Part shown: piece after piece, positions 46,303 through 59,436 of the stretch
Numbering within the stretch: the stretch's first letter is position 1
Layout: the number at the start of each line of letters is the position of its first letter
Source of the DNA: Kingdonia uniflora
Taxonomy: Eukaryota; Streptophyta; Magnoliopsida; Ranunculales; Circaeasteraceae
Direction: 5' to 3'
Assembly (NCBI GenBank): GCA_014058105.1
Contig: JACGCM010002568.1
Span: 3,410,001 to 3,474,000 of the forward strand
DNA: 64,000 nt
Made by a program: the position numbers and the translations under genes
The notes under the pieces: generated by a model
The model's input: the letters and a program-made list of their open reading frames with translations, nothing else
Database searches by the model: none
Told to the model about the DNA's origin: nothing

Positions 46303-47420
46303 TTAATCTTTGACTAGGACAACTTCATACTGCTTTTTATAGCTGCCATCCTTGTATGAATCCAGGTCGATAATGTATTCGAACATCCGTCCCTCCTTGA
46401 AGCTATATTCTAGTAACCTCTGTAAAGCATAGCAATTATCTGTAGAATAATGGTTTACCTTATGATAGATGAAGTATGGACGGTTCTCGATTGGTTCCAA
46501 CGGTTGGGAGAGACGGCAAAGCTTATCCTTGGAGAGGATTGGAAGAATTATGGAGATTTGAACATTCATCTTTGGGAGGACTGGCTTAAGTTATGAACTG
46601 CCTTTCTGAGGGTTGCCAGTATTTCCCTTGGAGCACTTTTGGTCACCCTGATCCTCCTTTGGTTTAGTACTTCGATCTGTAGATGGAACTTTCATGGTAA
46701 GGACGGATTTAGTAGATTTATGCCTTTCGAACATCATTCATTCTAGGTTGACGTAACTATTAACCTTGATGATCATATCTTCCAAGGTCGCAGGTTTATT
46801 GAGGGAGAGATGTTGTTTGGCCTTGCAGTCATGTTGGAGCGCGTGGGTGAAAGCAGTAATTGCTATTTTCTGATCAAAATTGTCAACTTTACGCGCGAGC
46901 TCCAAAAACTTCTTTGTAAAGGCCTCAAGTTTATCTCCATGTGACTGTTTGAGACTGATAAGAAAATAATTTTTTTTTCTTTATCCCTATTATGAGCATA
47001 CGTCTTGATGAATTATTTCTACAGTTGGTCGAATGTGTGTATGGAGTCCTCTGGTAAGGAGTGGAACCACGTAAACGGTTCTTTCTATAGACTTGTTGCG
47101 AATAAAGGGCAGAGGATGTGGTTGAGGTTGAAATACAACCCCAATGAATTATGGTATCGTTGAATGTGCTCCTTTGGATCGGTGCCCTTGTATTTGCAAA
47201 TTTTTGGAGTATAAAAACCTTTTACTATTTCCATATTGAATAGTTCTTTGGAAATTGGACTTCTATATAACTTAGTAAGGCCGTCTATAGTGCCCAAAAC
47301 TTGTACTTCGATCAAGACCATAATGCGTTGATCCATATGTTCTTGTGTGTCATAATGACGTGCCGGTTGAGTGGCTTGACAAGGAGGTTGTGGATTGTGA
47401 GTACCAGTTCCTTCAATCAA
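46303..47420 (-). pseudogene. gag, Tat element
   Basis: The minus-strand frame 47085-47420 reads SPISKELFNMEIVKGFYTPK, ICKYKGTDPKEHIQRYHNSL, the plant Tat gag start (P.P.kfk.P....YdG..DP..Hl..y). 46303-46569 is the C-terminal part: LSQPLEPIENRPYFIYHKVN, HYSTDNCYALQRLLEYSFKE, the usual YC..H...GH.T.dC..LK..IE.L...G. Between them (46570-47080) the frames shift repeatedly. Confidence 0.85.
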
Positions 47421-47717
47421 ACGATCTTGTACTAGAACTCGATGTTGAGCTCACTATTCCTCCATCTGATGTATGGAAAATCGGCGACTATGGCTCATCT
47501 CAGACTGAACTTTACCACCCAAATGAATGGAAGGCTGCGGTTCGTGCTAAATATTTTTGGAAATAACTTTGCTGGTGGCTCCCCGAGGTCCCAGCCTTTC
47601 CCGCACAGAAACCAAGGAGGCTTCTGGCAATTGATCACGATCTTTTGTTGGAGGAGCTTGCTGAGTGATTTGCAGAGCTTGTAAGGTAGTCAGTATGGTT
47701 ATCATCTGGTCTTCATA

Positions 47718-47918
47718 TCATTTTAACGCTGTCAAACGAGCTTGTCGTTCATCCTTGAGCTCCTTCTCACGTAGCCCTCGATCAAGAGTTAATTGATGTT
47801 CGAGCTCATTGGGTTTCTCTGCTTCGGTGTTGAGATTCGCCCGTAGCTCTGTAAGTTGTTCTGGCTTTACTGAAAGATCGATCTGGATTCCTTTTGCTGG
47901 TCGTCTGGAAGTGACCAT
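47718..47918 (-). pseudogene. N-terminal gag leader frame
   Basis: Starts MVTSRRPAKGIQIDLSVKPE and runs as a Glu/Arg/Leu-rich helix (ELEHQLTLDRGLREKELKDE). It is the first Met after the primer site on the minus strand, so it is the likely translation start of gag. Confidence 0.6.
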
Positions 47919-47974
47919 GATTTAAATTTTGACTATAGTGAAAGTATACCTTAGGATATCGTTGAAATGTAATC

Positions 47975-47993
47975 TTTCCCACAGACGGTGCCA
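47975..47993 (-). other. primer-binding site of the Tat element
   Basis: The minus strand reads TGGCACCGTCTGTGGGAAA two bases after the LTR. The form TGGC(G/A)CCGTCTGTGGGAA follows the 5' LTR in many plant Tat-type elements. I did not settle which tRNA it pairs with. Confidence 0.75.
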
Positions 47994-47995
47994 AA

Positions 47996-48624
47996 TTTAA
48001 TGGCATAATTTTATAAGCTCAAGATGGCTTGGAATTAGCTTTTACACTAATGTTCCTGTGACTGAAACAAAAAAGAGAAATGGCACAGGTAATTTAGCGT
48101 GGAAAACCTCTGAATAGATTAAAAACTACGACCTCGATTGGAAGATTTTTGTAATAGTAACTTTTATTGTTTGAGGCTGATATCTTACTACAAGTGATCT
48201 CTCGACTTAGAAATACTTGAATCTTGTAAATAGGAAGTTTTGGATATTTTGAGAATCTAGAAAAATGTAGCTTTCTTGGTGATTTTTCTTATATTTTTTT
48301 GGTCCTTGTCTCTTATAGAACTTTTTCTTTATATATGCTTTCTCCGCAGTTCTTCATCATGCTTAAGTACGTTCTCTGAACCATGTGGTTAGTTGTTGTT
48401 AACTGAGTAACTATTAAGTTCGTGAGAGACAGGTGTCTTTTACTTGTTTAGGTTTTTCAGTTTGAGCTCGACCCACATTCTTCCTGAGTTTGTGGCATAG
48501 GTGGCGATGTTTTCTGTTGAAGCCATGTGTAAAAAGCGTGATCCTAACATGGAGTTATTGGTAACGGTGGTGATTCGAACTGGAAACAGCACGATTTGGG
48601 TAAGATCGAGGGGAAGGCCCCTTA
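47996..48624 (-). repeat. right LTR (5' LTR) of the Tat element
   Basis: Direct repeat of 26919-27550 in the same order of blocks. The end next to the primer site reads CCATTAAA on the minus strand where the other copy has CCATTACA. Confidence 0.88.
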
Positions 48625-49188
48625 GTTAATTTATAGTTGCATATATTAAAGACATTTCCCAAAGAAAAGTTTAGGAGATTAATCGTAGAATTTCATCAAT
48701 ATTCTGAGTTATTGATAAATAAATCGACTCAAACAAAGCATCCACTACTTATTTCCTATCTTAAGTAGATGAAACTAAAGACTATAAAACTTGAAATTTT
48801 CCATTAACCATTAAGAAGAATAAAAATGATGATCTTCTTTATGGGTTTTGTTCCATGATAATTTAAGAATCCCACTTTCTAAAGAGAAGAGATAGAAAGT
48901 TGGTTTTACTGAGGAGAGTTAGATGGGCTCTCCCTGTAGGTAGTTTTCCCATGACACATGGAATAAGAGTAAGATAAGTTGAGTTGTCCCTCATTTGAAA
49001 GGAGGTGGCCAAAGTATTTTCCCTATATCTATTAGGACTTCTTCGAGTCCTACTTGTGTTACCCACTAATTGGTGAGTTATCCCTCAACCACCTTTAAAC
49101 ATGGTACATCTTGAAAAGACTAACTTGTTAATAGGTTGCTATTTTAGAATCACTTTATCTCTCTACATTCATCTTCTCTCTTTTGAAA

Positions 49189-49191
<3 letters not shown>

Positions 49192-49230
<39 letters not shown>

Positions 49231-49232
49231 AT
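49192..49232. repeat. CT microsatellite
   Basis: Nearly pure (CT)n of about 40 bp. A short frame across it is low complexity, not a gene. Confidence 0.95.
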
Positions 49233-52200
49233 ATTCATCTGGAAAAGACTAACTTGTTAACAGGTTACTATTTTAGAATTAATGTTCTCATCTAGTATTT
49301 CTTATTCAAAAATTTTTCAATCTCATAAAACATAATCATTGTCCGACAACATTTATTCGAAGAGTAACAATTTCAAAAATCTATACTACTGAGAATACAA
49401 GCGATCGGGCAACTCCTAATACATATAGTCAATCACCCTTTTCTCGTGCGTTGAGGATTTTTTTAAAGGCTCGAAAAAGTTTTTGGCCTCTAGTTTAAAA
49501 CCTAGCCGTCGAATCTTAGCCAAAAATTTGTTATCGATTCTAAATTAAAAGCTCCAAATAATATGGCTTTTTTAGTCAAATTCTGCCATCGATTCTAAAT
49601 TTTTACTTAAATCATTAAGCAAAATATTTAATTTTTAAGCACAATCTTCCTCCCCAATCGATCTTGTCTTCAACTCTCTCCCTCTAAACCCTAAATCATC
49701 TTCTCAAACACTCCCAATACTTCTAATCTATTCTCCCTCCAACTCCAATATATATGGGTTTAATTGTTTATGATCTTTGCCACTCTTTCACAGTAGGAAG
49801 ATTTAGTTTTAAAGTATTTTAGGGTTTTATGGGTTCCAAATTGGTATTAGCTTGGTATTAACTTACCCTTCTCAACAAACAGAAGCATATTTGAGGTCTC
49901 AATCTCGAGCTCTCTTTGCTTTAAGTGGACTACATTTCAATTAGAATTGCACATCAAACACTTTATCATTGTTTGATCTTCAAAGGTAATTTTTACTCTC
50001 TTAGGTTCTTTACTTTTAGTACTTTATAGTAATTTTGATAGGGTTTAATTTCGGATATCAAAGTTGCAATCCAATGACAAAATGATCAATTGTGCCTGCA
50101 TATTTATTTCATTCTTGAGGTATTTATTTCCTCTTCCCCATCAGTATTAGAGTTAGTACAGAAGGGGAAAATTAGTCTTTATTCTTTACAGAGGGAAATT
50201 TTTATTAGATGCTTAATGATGATAGTAAAGCTTATTGTAAATAGCAAATGGGCATTGAAACAACTATATTAACTTATTTTACCTCATTATAGATTCCCAA
50301 TGAACTATTAGATGTTTAATAATTTCTTCGATTATCTCAATCTTTTTCTCTTTTCATTTTTTATGTGGACTTCTATGCTCCTCGCAATTTAATGCTTAGA
50401 TTGAGAAGGCATAGCTTGGGAGAAAAACAAATAACGCTTCATAAACCCCTTAAACTTTTCATTACTTTATGTAATTCTATAAATTCTACAACGTTAATGA
50501 CGAGAATAATAAGAATATTTGAGGCTCAATAAATAAAAAAGAGAATGAATTGATACAAGTAAGAGAGTGGCATCATAAGAAACTTACGAAGGAATATGAT
50601 TGGTACATAATATCTCTCTTTTATTCAGCATATCTACCTCTTATGCCTTTCCTCTCAAATAAACATGTGCAGTTTTCTACTGTATCCCCTTTACCTACCG
50701 CCTACTTAAACAATGTTGGATTGAATACAACAGAATATGGTAGAGTTGTAGAGGGAAGAAGAATTTATGGAGGTGAAAGTAGACTTCCATGTTAGGTACT
50801 TTAATATTTCATTGACATGTCTAGATAGTTTATTTATATATTTTTTCCTTTAGGAGAAAATCCAGCTTCTTTCTTTCATGTAGTCATTTCATGTTTTTAT
50901 GATCTTAAAATAGGAAACATTTTTAGGCGATACAAGTCAAATTAATAGGTGCCGCTTTTTTACATCTGGAGACAATATTGCAAATGCTTCTATGGAAAAT
51001 ACAGTTAGGTAATTACCGTAAAGCTAATCAGTAATTTAAATTACATAAAATAACATTACTGACAAATATTGGTCATTATTCTGATTGTCATTAAGAGTCT
51101 TATTGTGAACAAACACAAATTATCTTTCTCTTTCTCTTTCCCTCTTAGTCAATTGATCATATTTTTGCTGCCCGTCCAAAAGTAGGTAAAAATAGATGAA
51201 TAATTGGCTCTTAAATATTGGATAATAGCCAATAAGATGCATTATTGCTAATTGAGAAGTTTGAGTCCAAGATAGTAATGAGATGCTTAGGAGTTAGCAT
51301 AATTTTCACGTATTTCAGTATTAGTCATATAACATATAAAACTAACTAAGTTTTTAATGGACCCATAAACTACTCGAGTATCATATCTAGTTTTATGGGG
51401 CATAAGATTGTACTTTTGAAAGGGAATACTAGACACGATATCTAACTGTATGGGGCATAAATTGGCATGCGTGAGAGACAACAAGTGACAAGAGCCACCA
51501 TCTATATATTGGTAGAAGGATGACCTTCCTACTAGTACATGTTTATTTGAATGTATATGTAGCATAACCAATCATTTGCTATGTGGAGTTTTGGATCCCG
51601 CATTATTTGTCCAACATACAAATAAAGGATTTAAAGATTGGAATATTTTTAGAAGCTTATCAGTTATGGAACTAGCAATAGGATGCAATAAGTGTTGCCA
51701 ATAACCCAACAAAAATAAACAACATTGTAATCAAGTATTACTGAAGTACTTTCTGTTTTGAAAAATTTGCTCAAAAATATTATGCATATCGTGGAGGCAA
51801 TATTATGAATTTTCTCAAAAGGATTATGCATACATCCTTTTGCTTTTGGTTTCCTCTTTTATTGGCTTTGTACTTGTTATAACATCAATAAAATTTACCT
51901 TGGTCAACCATGTCACAAGAAAAGTTGAATGGATTAGGCATGCTATACATTGAAAAAACTTATTATGCAAGGTTAATTGGTACTTTTACATCAAAACATG
52001 TGACAAGATTTATGTTTGACTGTTACATTGTAGTTGCAGTTCCTTTCTATTTGATAATATAGTTTTAGTATTATATTTGCTACATTTTTTGTCTTGTAAA
52101 CTGTTCTTTTTTACTTCTAAAATGTGAGGCAACTATACATGATTTTATTTTATAGATAGTTAAGTAATGGTGTCATGTAATTTTCGTTTTTATAAGTAAA

Positions 52201-52892
52201 TTTTGCTAACTTTATATGTATGCAAACTTTATGTACGACATTGGATAGGGTTGATTATCCTAATTGACATTGCAAGGAGGGATTACATTGACTCGAACCC
52301 TTAATATTAAGTAGTATATCGGCCATATTATTAATCTTTCTGCTATACACATGGAACTTTTCCTATGTTGTTTAATACATATGTATTACCTATTTTGGCA
52401 CATTTATGAATCCATATTTGTCACTATATTTTGAGATTTTTCTATTCTCAAGTTCTCTATAATATGTTCCTCCCACGTAATTCATCAAAACCTATCCCAG
52501 TCCTAGCCCTCACTCGCACTCTACCCGGATGCCACATTTTATTTAATCATGGCTCTGTAAATGCATTATAATATGTTTTTTTTAAATACAATAGAATATA
52601 GGGCATATCCTTTTAAAGTTCTTTTCAAGCTACCTTCTGTCAGCACTTCAACAATGGAAATGACTGAGAACAAAAGAACATCGAGAGATGACCAGTGATA
52701 GATGTAGTAGAGTACATCTAAAATGAGCCATCTCAACAGTTTGGTATCCGTCACTGGGCTACTCTATTATCTCACTTTGATTAGGGTTTTGGGAACTCAA
52801 TTTTTAAAAAATGGGGGTGGGGGAGGGGGAAGAAGGAGAAGAGAATGAAATGGAGTGGAGATAGAGAAATGGCAAAAGTAATTACGCAAGAG

Positions 52893-52917
52893 AGAGAATG
52901 AGAGAGAGAGAGAGAGA
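52893..52917. repeat. GA microsatellite
   Basis: Short (GA)n run just after a G-rich stretch; no gene. Confidence 0.9.
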
Positions 52918-53104
52918 GGTGGGTGAAAAGAAAAAATGACACCTCGTCAGGTTGAGGAGAAATTATAAAACCAAATATTCAAAATGTGTCACCTTATTAC
53001 CATTCTGTGTAACTCTAGTAGGGTGGTGTAAGAGGTATCATAAAATTGGTGGCCACGGATCCTCTCCCATATCTATATATATACATAGTGAATGGATCTA
53101 GGTA

Positions 53105-53937
53105 TATGACCCCTTAAGGCACGGTCCATACGCTTAAAAAGATGCTTCCATTTGTCAAGATTAGTAGTTGAAAAAAAATATGTCGTTCTTCCACTTAGTA
53201 GGGTGGATTTTAATTTCTACCTAATATAAGTGAGGTGGCAAGGTTGAAAAACCAAACCCTATTTGGTCCTAAATTATTCACTTATAAATCTGTCTCTCTC
53301 TCTTTCTTTCTCTTCCTCTCTCTTTATTCCCCTCTCTCTCTCTCTCTCAGCCACCGGCCGACCTCCATTATTGTCCACCAATGGAAACCCTTAAAACCAC
53401 AAACACCGCCACAAACCCAAAGCTTTCTTCATAGTAGTGATCCCGTTTTCTCTTTTTATGATCTCGGGGTTGAGTCCGGGAGGTCATTCCTCGATTTCGA
53501 GGTTGAGTTCGAGGGATTTCAATATAAAGATTTTGATACTCATAGTTTCGATAGAAGTCTACTGAAGCTATTTTGTTACCTTCTTCCATATGTTACATAG
53601 AGTTTTGAAACACTCAATTCCAAAACTTCGTCATTTAAATCCATAAACTAAAAAACCAAAGCACATTAAAAGCTTCCATAAGTAAAACTATAATAGCGTA
53701 CAAGAGTTGTTGGTCTTGGAGATGCGATGAAAACCTCAGATATATGATAAAATTTAGGAATGACCTCTCAGACTCAACCCCGAGCTCCTAAAAAGGGAAA
53801 TTGAGATCACTACTCTGAAGAAAGCTTTAGGTTTATGGTGATGCCAATAGTTTTATGGGTTTCGTTGGGGAATGATAATCGAGGTCGATGGGGGGTGGAG
53901 AGGGAGGGAGAGAAAGAAATTAAGAGAGAGAGAAAGA

Positions 53938-53976
<39 letters not shown>

Positions 53977-54147
53977 ATAATTGTTGACCAAATTGAGTTT
54001 GGTTTTCAAATCTTGCCACCTCACATTTGTTAGGTGGAAATTAAAATCCCCCTCATTATGTTAAACAACCACCTCTTTTATCTCAACTACTAATCGTGAA
54101 AAATGGAAGCATCCTCTTAAATATATGTACCGTGTCTTAAGGGGTAT
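53105..54147. mobile_element. 1-kb inverted-repeat (foldback/MITE-like) element
   Basis: Arm 1 (53105-53491) and the reverse complement of arm 2 (53756-54147) share, from the outside in, CCCCTTAAG(G/A)CACGGT, GATGCTTCCATTT, GATTAGTAGTTGA, GATTTTAATTTC(T/C)ACCTAA, GAGGTGGCAAG, AAGCTTTCTTCA, AGTAGTGATC, CTCGGGGTTGAGTC and GAGGTCATTCCT. The loop is about 265 bp. Both arms hold CT/GA or TA microsatellites. Long perfect-order arms without a coding region suggest a foldback or Mutator-like non-autonomous element. No clear TSD: the right flank is (TA)n. Confidence 0.8.
53940..53971. repeat. TA microsatellite
   Basis: (AT)n of about 32 bp inside arm 2 of the inverted repeat. Confidence 0.95.
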
Positions 54148-57100
54148 ATATATATATATATATTTGTTATATTGGGGTAGGGTTTTGCCGCTTTTGACAA
54201 GCTAGTCTACCCTATGTCATGAGAAAAAGAGGGGACGTGATACGTTGTGGACGCCTCGAGATTGAAACATTGAGGGGTTGTTTTTGAAACTCATGTTTTA
54301 TAACAAAAATCTAAAATGGCCAACCATGACAAAATCTCAACTTTCTTTCCCCGACTACAAAATTGGCTTTTCCTCCAAAAACAAAAGCCTGCGTTCTCCT
54401 TAAATAATGAAAAATAAATATTGTAATTTCTCTATCTCTTTCACTAAGCTTGGAAAGGTTTTGTTAGCTAATGTTCAAAGTTTTGAAGGTTCGAGTGAGA
54501 TTGGATCTTTCTTAGATATCTCATCCTCTTAAGTGATGGTCTGCAAGTTTCTTTTTCTCTCTGGAATTCGGTTTGGGTTATGGTTATTCCATTGGTTTTT
54601 TAATCCTCAACTTTGGTGTTTTGATCTCCTATGGGTATGATCAAAGTTTGGGTTTATTGAGTATTTTGGTAGTCATAGTACAAATTGTTTATTGAGGTTT
54701 TGATTTCAAATTCGATTGTTTTAAAGGTTCATGGATTGATAAATAATTATATGGAACGCTTGATTTAATTTGTGCTTCGTACAACTATAACATGCTTTAG
54801 TTGTAGAGATTGAATTCATGGGATATTGTGAACTCCAACTTTGAATCTGAGGTTCGAACTTCGATTGAGATACTTCTCTTATAGTTTATTGGAATTGAGT
54901 AAAATACAATTTTTGTTTAGGTAATCAAAGGGTTTAGATTTTTTATAATTCCTGAGATTCTGGGATTTTCAATTTGTTATGATTGAAAGGTTGCGAGAAA
55001 GAGAGGGTTAATGTGCTTATATCTAGGAAGATTAAGGAATACCAGGGAAGATGTTGTGGTCTTCGATGCTCACATTGTGGGTTTGGCAAAAAATTTAGCA
55101 CTAAAGCGAATGACATACTAAGGAGAGCAAACATTGGTGTTCGAGAAATCGCTTGAGCTAAGGGCAATTGGAGAAGTACTATTATTGTTAAGAGAATGTT
55201 AGCATTAAAAAAAGTTAACACTTGATGCAATGGGTATCTCAAATAAACTCAACTCCACCTACACCCTTTTCAATAGAGGTTTTGTTGCTGATGTTCCTAG
55301 CTGAGTTGTGAAAGAAGTTTCGTTTACAAGCAATGATGGGGCTAATGTTTTGTTTTGAAGGTTCTTTATGCCCGATTTTTGTTGATTTTAATTGGTTTGA
55401 TTAACATTTTGAATCAACTCCTTTGTCCTATAAAATTCTAATTTTTGAATAAAAGAAGTCCCTTAATCATCATTTTTATACTTACTTTCATCAACTAAGT
55501 CTAATTAGGGATTTCATCTAATGAACTCCTTCAGTCCCATAGTGTTTGATTCATAACAGTCATAAAGAACATTGCACCATTGATGTCAAGAAACTAAGTT
55601 GAGAGTGGAACATAATTTCCAAATAATTTGTGGATTTGGTTGGATTACTCCATGAGTCGTTTGGGTTTTGGTGTGACTGTTTGGTTTGGGTTACATATAT
55701 ATAGGGTTTCAAATTAAGCAAGTTAAGTTCTGATTGGTCATGATGAGAAGATAACTTCCGTTAATTCTTAGTGTAAAGGGATATAATCATGGAAGTTTTG
55801 ATGTGTGTTCTTCGATAGTGTCAAACATGATCGGTTGGTTTAGACTTTTGCGATTGCACTGGAGATCGAAAGGGCCCTTAATATCGATTGGTTTTGATAC
55901 ACGTTCTCCATCAAGGATAATCATAGTTATGTTTTCTTTTTCAAGAGTTTTTATGTGTTTTAAGAGATTTTATAAGAAATGTAGATTGGAGTTGTCATCA
56001 AAATCGATGATGTATTTGATTATTTAGGGGAAGGATCTTGGGTGACATAGTTGGAGAGTAAAGAGGTTAGAGTTGAAATTCTCAGAGTTACCAGGTGAAT
56101 GGCCTTCGACTCATAAATATTTCATAGGGAAGGGAATATACCTAAATGTATACCCCATGTACTAACTGAACTCATGGGATTGGCGATTGGCTGACTAATT
56201 TTTGTATGACTATTATTTGAAGGTAATAACTGTGCATTTTAGAAATACCATGGATTGAATCCAAGCTTGAACTATGGAGGTATCTACCAAGATAAATTTT
56301 TACAAAACATTTTGGATAATATTTTGTTCCACTTTATTTTTGATCATTCATTTATCAAATACCTTCCAGGATTTTGTTTGAAGAGATATCCACATGTACA
56401 TAAATCATTGGATTTTTTTTATGAAAACTATATGTTAGGAGAGATTTCACCACAAAAATTATGAAGTAAAACTTGAATAAATTCTTCTCTTGGTCTAGAG
56501 AATTATCAAGGACTAATAATAGGAGTTCATACTTATAATGTATATTATGCTTCTTCGGCCTCATGCATATATAACCTCCATATATAATTTTTGTTATCGA
56601 CTAGTGGTATTCTTAATAAAAGAGTTCATACTTAATGCAACTCATCAAAAATTATGCCAAAATTTTTAGTGATGACTGCAAAATTATGTGATAATTGTAA
56701 AGACGCTTGAAATTGCATATTCCATTAGGTTGAATTTAGCCACAAGAATGCGAAGAATACAATGGTTACTACTCCTTTTCTCTTGCAATGTTTCTCACTA
56801 TTTCTGCATCATCTATCGCTTCTTAGATCTCCATTTGATTTTTTTCAATAAAAATCCTTTACATCCTAAATTATGAGAAATATTCCTAATGCCCATAATC
56901 TCTTGCAGTTGCAGACTTCATAAATTTAGTGTACACTGGTGGTTTGTCTATGTACACCATAAAGATAATTTAACATTCATGTTAGTTTCATTGTTTCCAT
57001 TTCCATCAATGTTGAAATTACACCTTTCTATTTTCACTTTTTGCCTAATAATACTCTTGCTTTCTTGCGACTAAGTTAAATTGTTGATAAAATATTAGAA

Positions 57101-57256
57101 GCCTCTTGCCATATTTCTATCTAGTCATCAAAGGTGTTGGGGATCATTGCTTTCGAGAAACATTATATATGAAAATGATAAAGGATATTCTATCTCTTAG
57201 TGACTCTGTAGATTGTTGAGTTCTTAGTAAACACATGAAGATGAGTTATTCCATTT
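54148..57256. other. AT-rich unassigned interval
   Basis: No recognised gene. Short frames such as 54943-55242 (minus) and 55803-56027 (plus) have no family signature and no supporting context. Confidence 0.4.
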
Positions 57257-57336
57257 GGATATTTAACTCAAAAGGCTGAGGTCTTGAGAATTAACAAATA
57301 TCTCAAGAGGTGGTGGTTCAAATCCATCAATATCCA
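57257..57336 (+). other. tRNA-shaped sequence (tRNA pseudogene or SINE head)
   Basis: The 5' GGATATT pairs perfectly with AATATCC (57329-57335), a 7-bp acceptor stem. The T arm GGTGG-TTCAAAT-CCATC is complete, and its B-box word GGTTCAAATCC differs from the consensus at one base. The D arm (ACTC/GAGG) is weak. The anticodon arm has a 7-bp stem, TCTTGAG/CTCAAGA, but a 13-base loop instead of 7. It is therefore probably not a working tRNA. No tail or TSD of a SINE was proven. Confidence 0.4.
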
Positions 57337-59436
57337 CCTGTTATTTCTTCTCACATGTGGTTTGAATCATTATTTTTTTGTAATAGAGACAAAAAGGTTA
57401 TATATGGAGGTTGGTATTAGCAACTCTCTTTCTCACTCTATTGATGTCTATTTCATGGTTTCTCTAAGGTCTTGGTTTTAGTAGAAAATTATTCCACAAT
57501 CCAAAAGGACCAAACTATTGTTGTACTCAAATTATCTAAGAAAATTATCAAGCTAATCATAAAGATTCAAGTTGTTCCAAGAGTTATTTTTCCAGGTTCA
57601 TAAATAATGAGATGTTTCGCCTTTACTAGAAATTAAAGGGTTTTTAAAAAAAGTGATGCTTACAAAGTGAGTATCTACAGATCAACATGTTGATTTCCAC
57701 TTAATTCCCATACCTCAAGAGTGTCCTATTCCAAAGAAAGAGTATCAAGACATTTCTTATAATCAAGTAAAAAGTATTTTGGTAAGATTTATTTGAGATC
57801 TCTTGATTAGGATCCTAAGATTCAAACAACTTTCAAAGAAAATTATTTGCAGTGGAGTATCGGGCACGGAATCCCCCATTTGTCATGGGCAAGATAATGA
57901 AAATGCCGATATTTGGTATTGAGGTCGATACTTAGGCAACCCATAAAGGGGTACTCACATCTACTATAATCATTGTTGTGAAGATCCAGATTATATATAC
58001 TACTTCCATAATTTTTAAAATTAAAAGAAATATGAAGGAAGAAGCAGTTTTAGAGTATTTTAAAATGAATAGAGTTTAAATTTTGAAATAAAAGAGAATA
58101 TATTTGTCTTTGTATACACTGTTCCCTCAAAATTTTTGTTAAGGTACATTCAATACCTTAAAATCTTTGTTTATAAAAAATAAATAAAACATATAATCTT
58201 CCCATTTATGCATTTTTATAGTCTTATGTAATTAAGCATTCGTATTATTTGTGTCTGGCTATTAGCAGTTCGTTTTGAAATTGATTAATGTTAACAGTTA
58301 CTTTTGAATTAAGAAATATATCAATCTTTTTTAGGGGTTGTTATTGGTCTACGATGAGCATCCGCTTGATTTTTACTATTCAAAATTTGAATAGTAAGCA
58401 ATCCAACATATTTTTTTAGTAATGATTAACATCCTTTAGAAAATTTCTCTACAAACCGATATGCTTTATAATAGTTGCTTATACGTTCTTTGTTTTTATT
58501 ATACTCCCCTCATAGTGTGGACAATTTTTAAATAAAATTATATATATTGGTTCAATTTTATTTTTGGAGATCTTTGAAAATTTAAAATGTTGTGTAGTTT
58601 TCAAGCTAATCAGTAAGACAATGATCCTACACCTTCAAGGAATTAAGGCCTTTTCTTTAACGAATGACCCATTTTCTCGAGTTCATGGTCACCAAAGTGT
58701 TTTCCTCCAAAAAAAACCCCCCTAAAGGAAGTTATTTGCTTATAACAATCATTTAACTATAGCTGTTTGAGATACGTGTAAACAACATTTTTGCCTCTGA
58801 TTAAACCACCTTTGGTTCCTTAGGATCCATGAGAGTTGATAAGATTATAGGTAGGTGGTAGGTGAATCCATGTGTACATACGGGCTCTTTTGTTTTAATA
58901 GAAGTTATAATTCCCTTTATCCTGTATCGACTCATCATTACCAATCTGATAGTGTAGTTAATCTTCACTATAATTTTTCTGCCATAGTGTAGTTAAGCTT
59001 TACTATTATTTCTTTGCCAATACATTTCATTAAGGATTAGATTTGATGCCCTCTTTTCTTAAAGTTTCTATTTTTCCTATCAATTTAAAGATGTTGGATC
59101 ATAGTAACTTGGAATCTTTTATGATTTTTTTTATTAAGTTCTAGATCATTAGTGATTTTTATTAACCCTGAATAAACTATGATTACTAATGTTGTTGATA
59201 ATTTGGAGATATCTAAATAATGTAGATATACGTTCTCAGCAAGGTCAGACTTTTTCCATTAAAACTACAAAAATAACACCAGAATCTCACTCCCCATCTC
59301 TTAATAACTCTCATTTCCTACTGGTCGAGTAGTTGAGGTTAGCCATTAGCAAAACGTAGCTGACATGGCAAGAACTGTGTTACGATTCTCAAAAAGTTCA
59401 TGTTTGAGGTATCACCTCCTTAAGAAACATAGGCAA
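57337..59436. other. AT-rich unassigned interval
   Basis: No coding domain. Contains a 23-bp palindrome, TACTATTCAAA(A)TTTGAATAGTA, at 58374-58396. Confidence 0.4.

Larger units (their letters stand above)
26919..48624 (-). mobile_element. giant Tat-lineage Ty3/gypsy retrotransposon, interrupted by CACTA 2
   Basis: LTRs of about 630 bp lie at 26919-27550 and 47996-48624. The primer site and gag lie just left of the right LTR, so the element points left. Order on the minus strand is gag, protease, RT, RNase H, a second (archaeal-type) RNase H, integrase, then about 7.6 kb of non-pol sequence with an antisense extra ORF, then the 3' LTR. A second RNase H and an extra ORF in antisense are hallmarks of the plant Tat lineage. 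Without the 7.25-kb CACTA insertion the element is about 14.5 kb. Flanks AGTAC and AGTTA are only a weak TSD candidate. Confidence 0.88.
48625..53104. other. AT-rich unassigned interval
   Basis: No domain could be read on either strand. It includes a duplicated 40-bp phrase, (G/A)AAAAGACTAACTTGTTAA, at 49113 and 49243 flanking a CT microsatellite, a G-rich/GA-rich stretch at 52810-52920, and minus- or plus-strand short frames (50550-50795, 51287-51571) that I do not recognise. Confidence 0.45.

Noticed and set aside
53235..53600. 121-codon plus-strand frame with a Leu/Ser-rich start resembling a signal peptide
   Set aside because: The Leu/Ser run is a translated CT microsatellite within an inverted-repeat arm.
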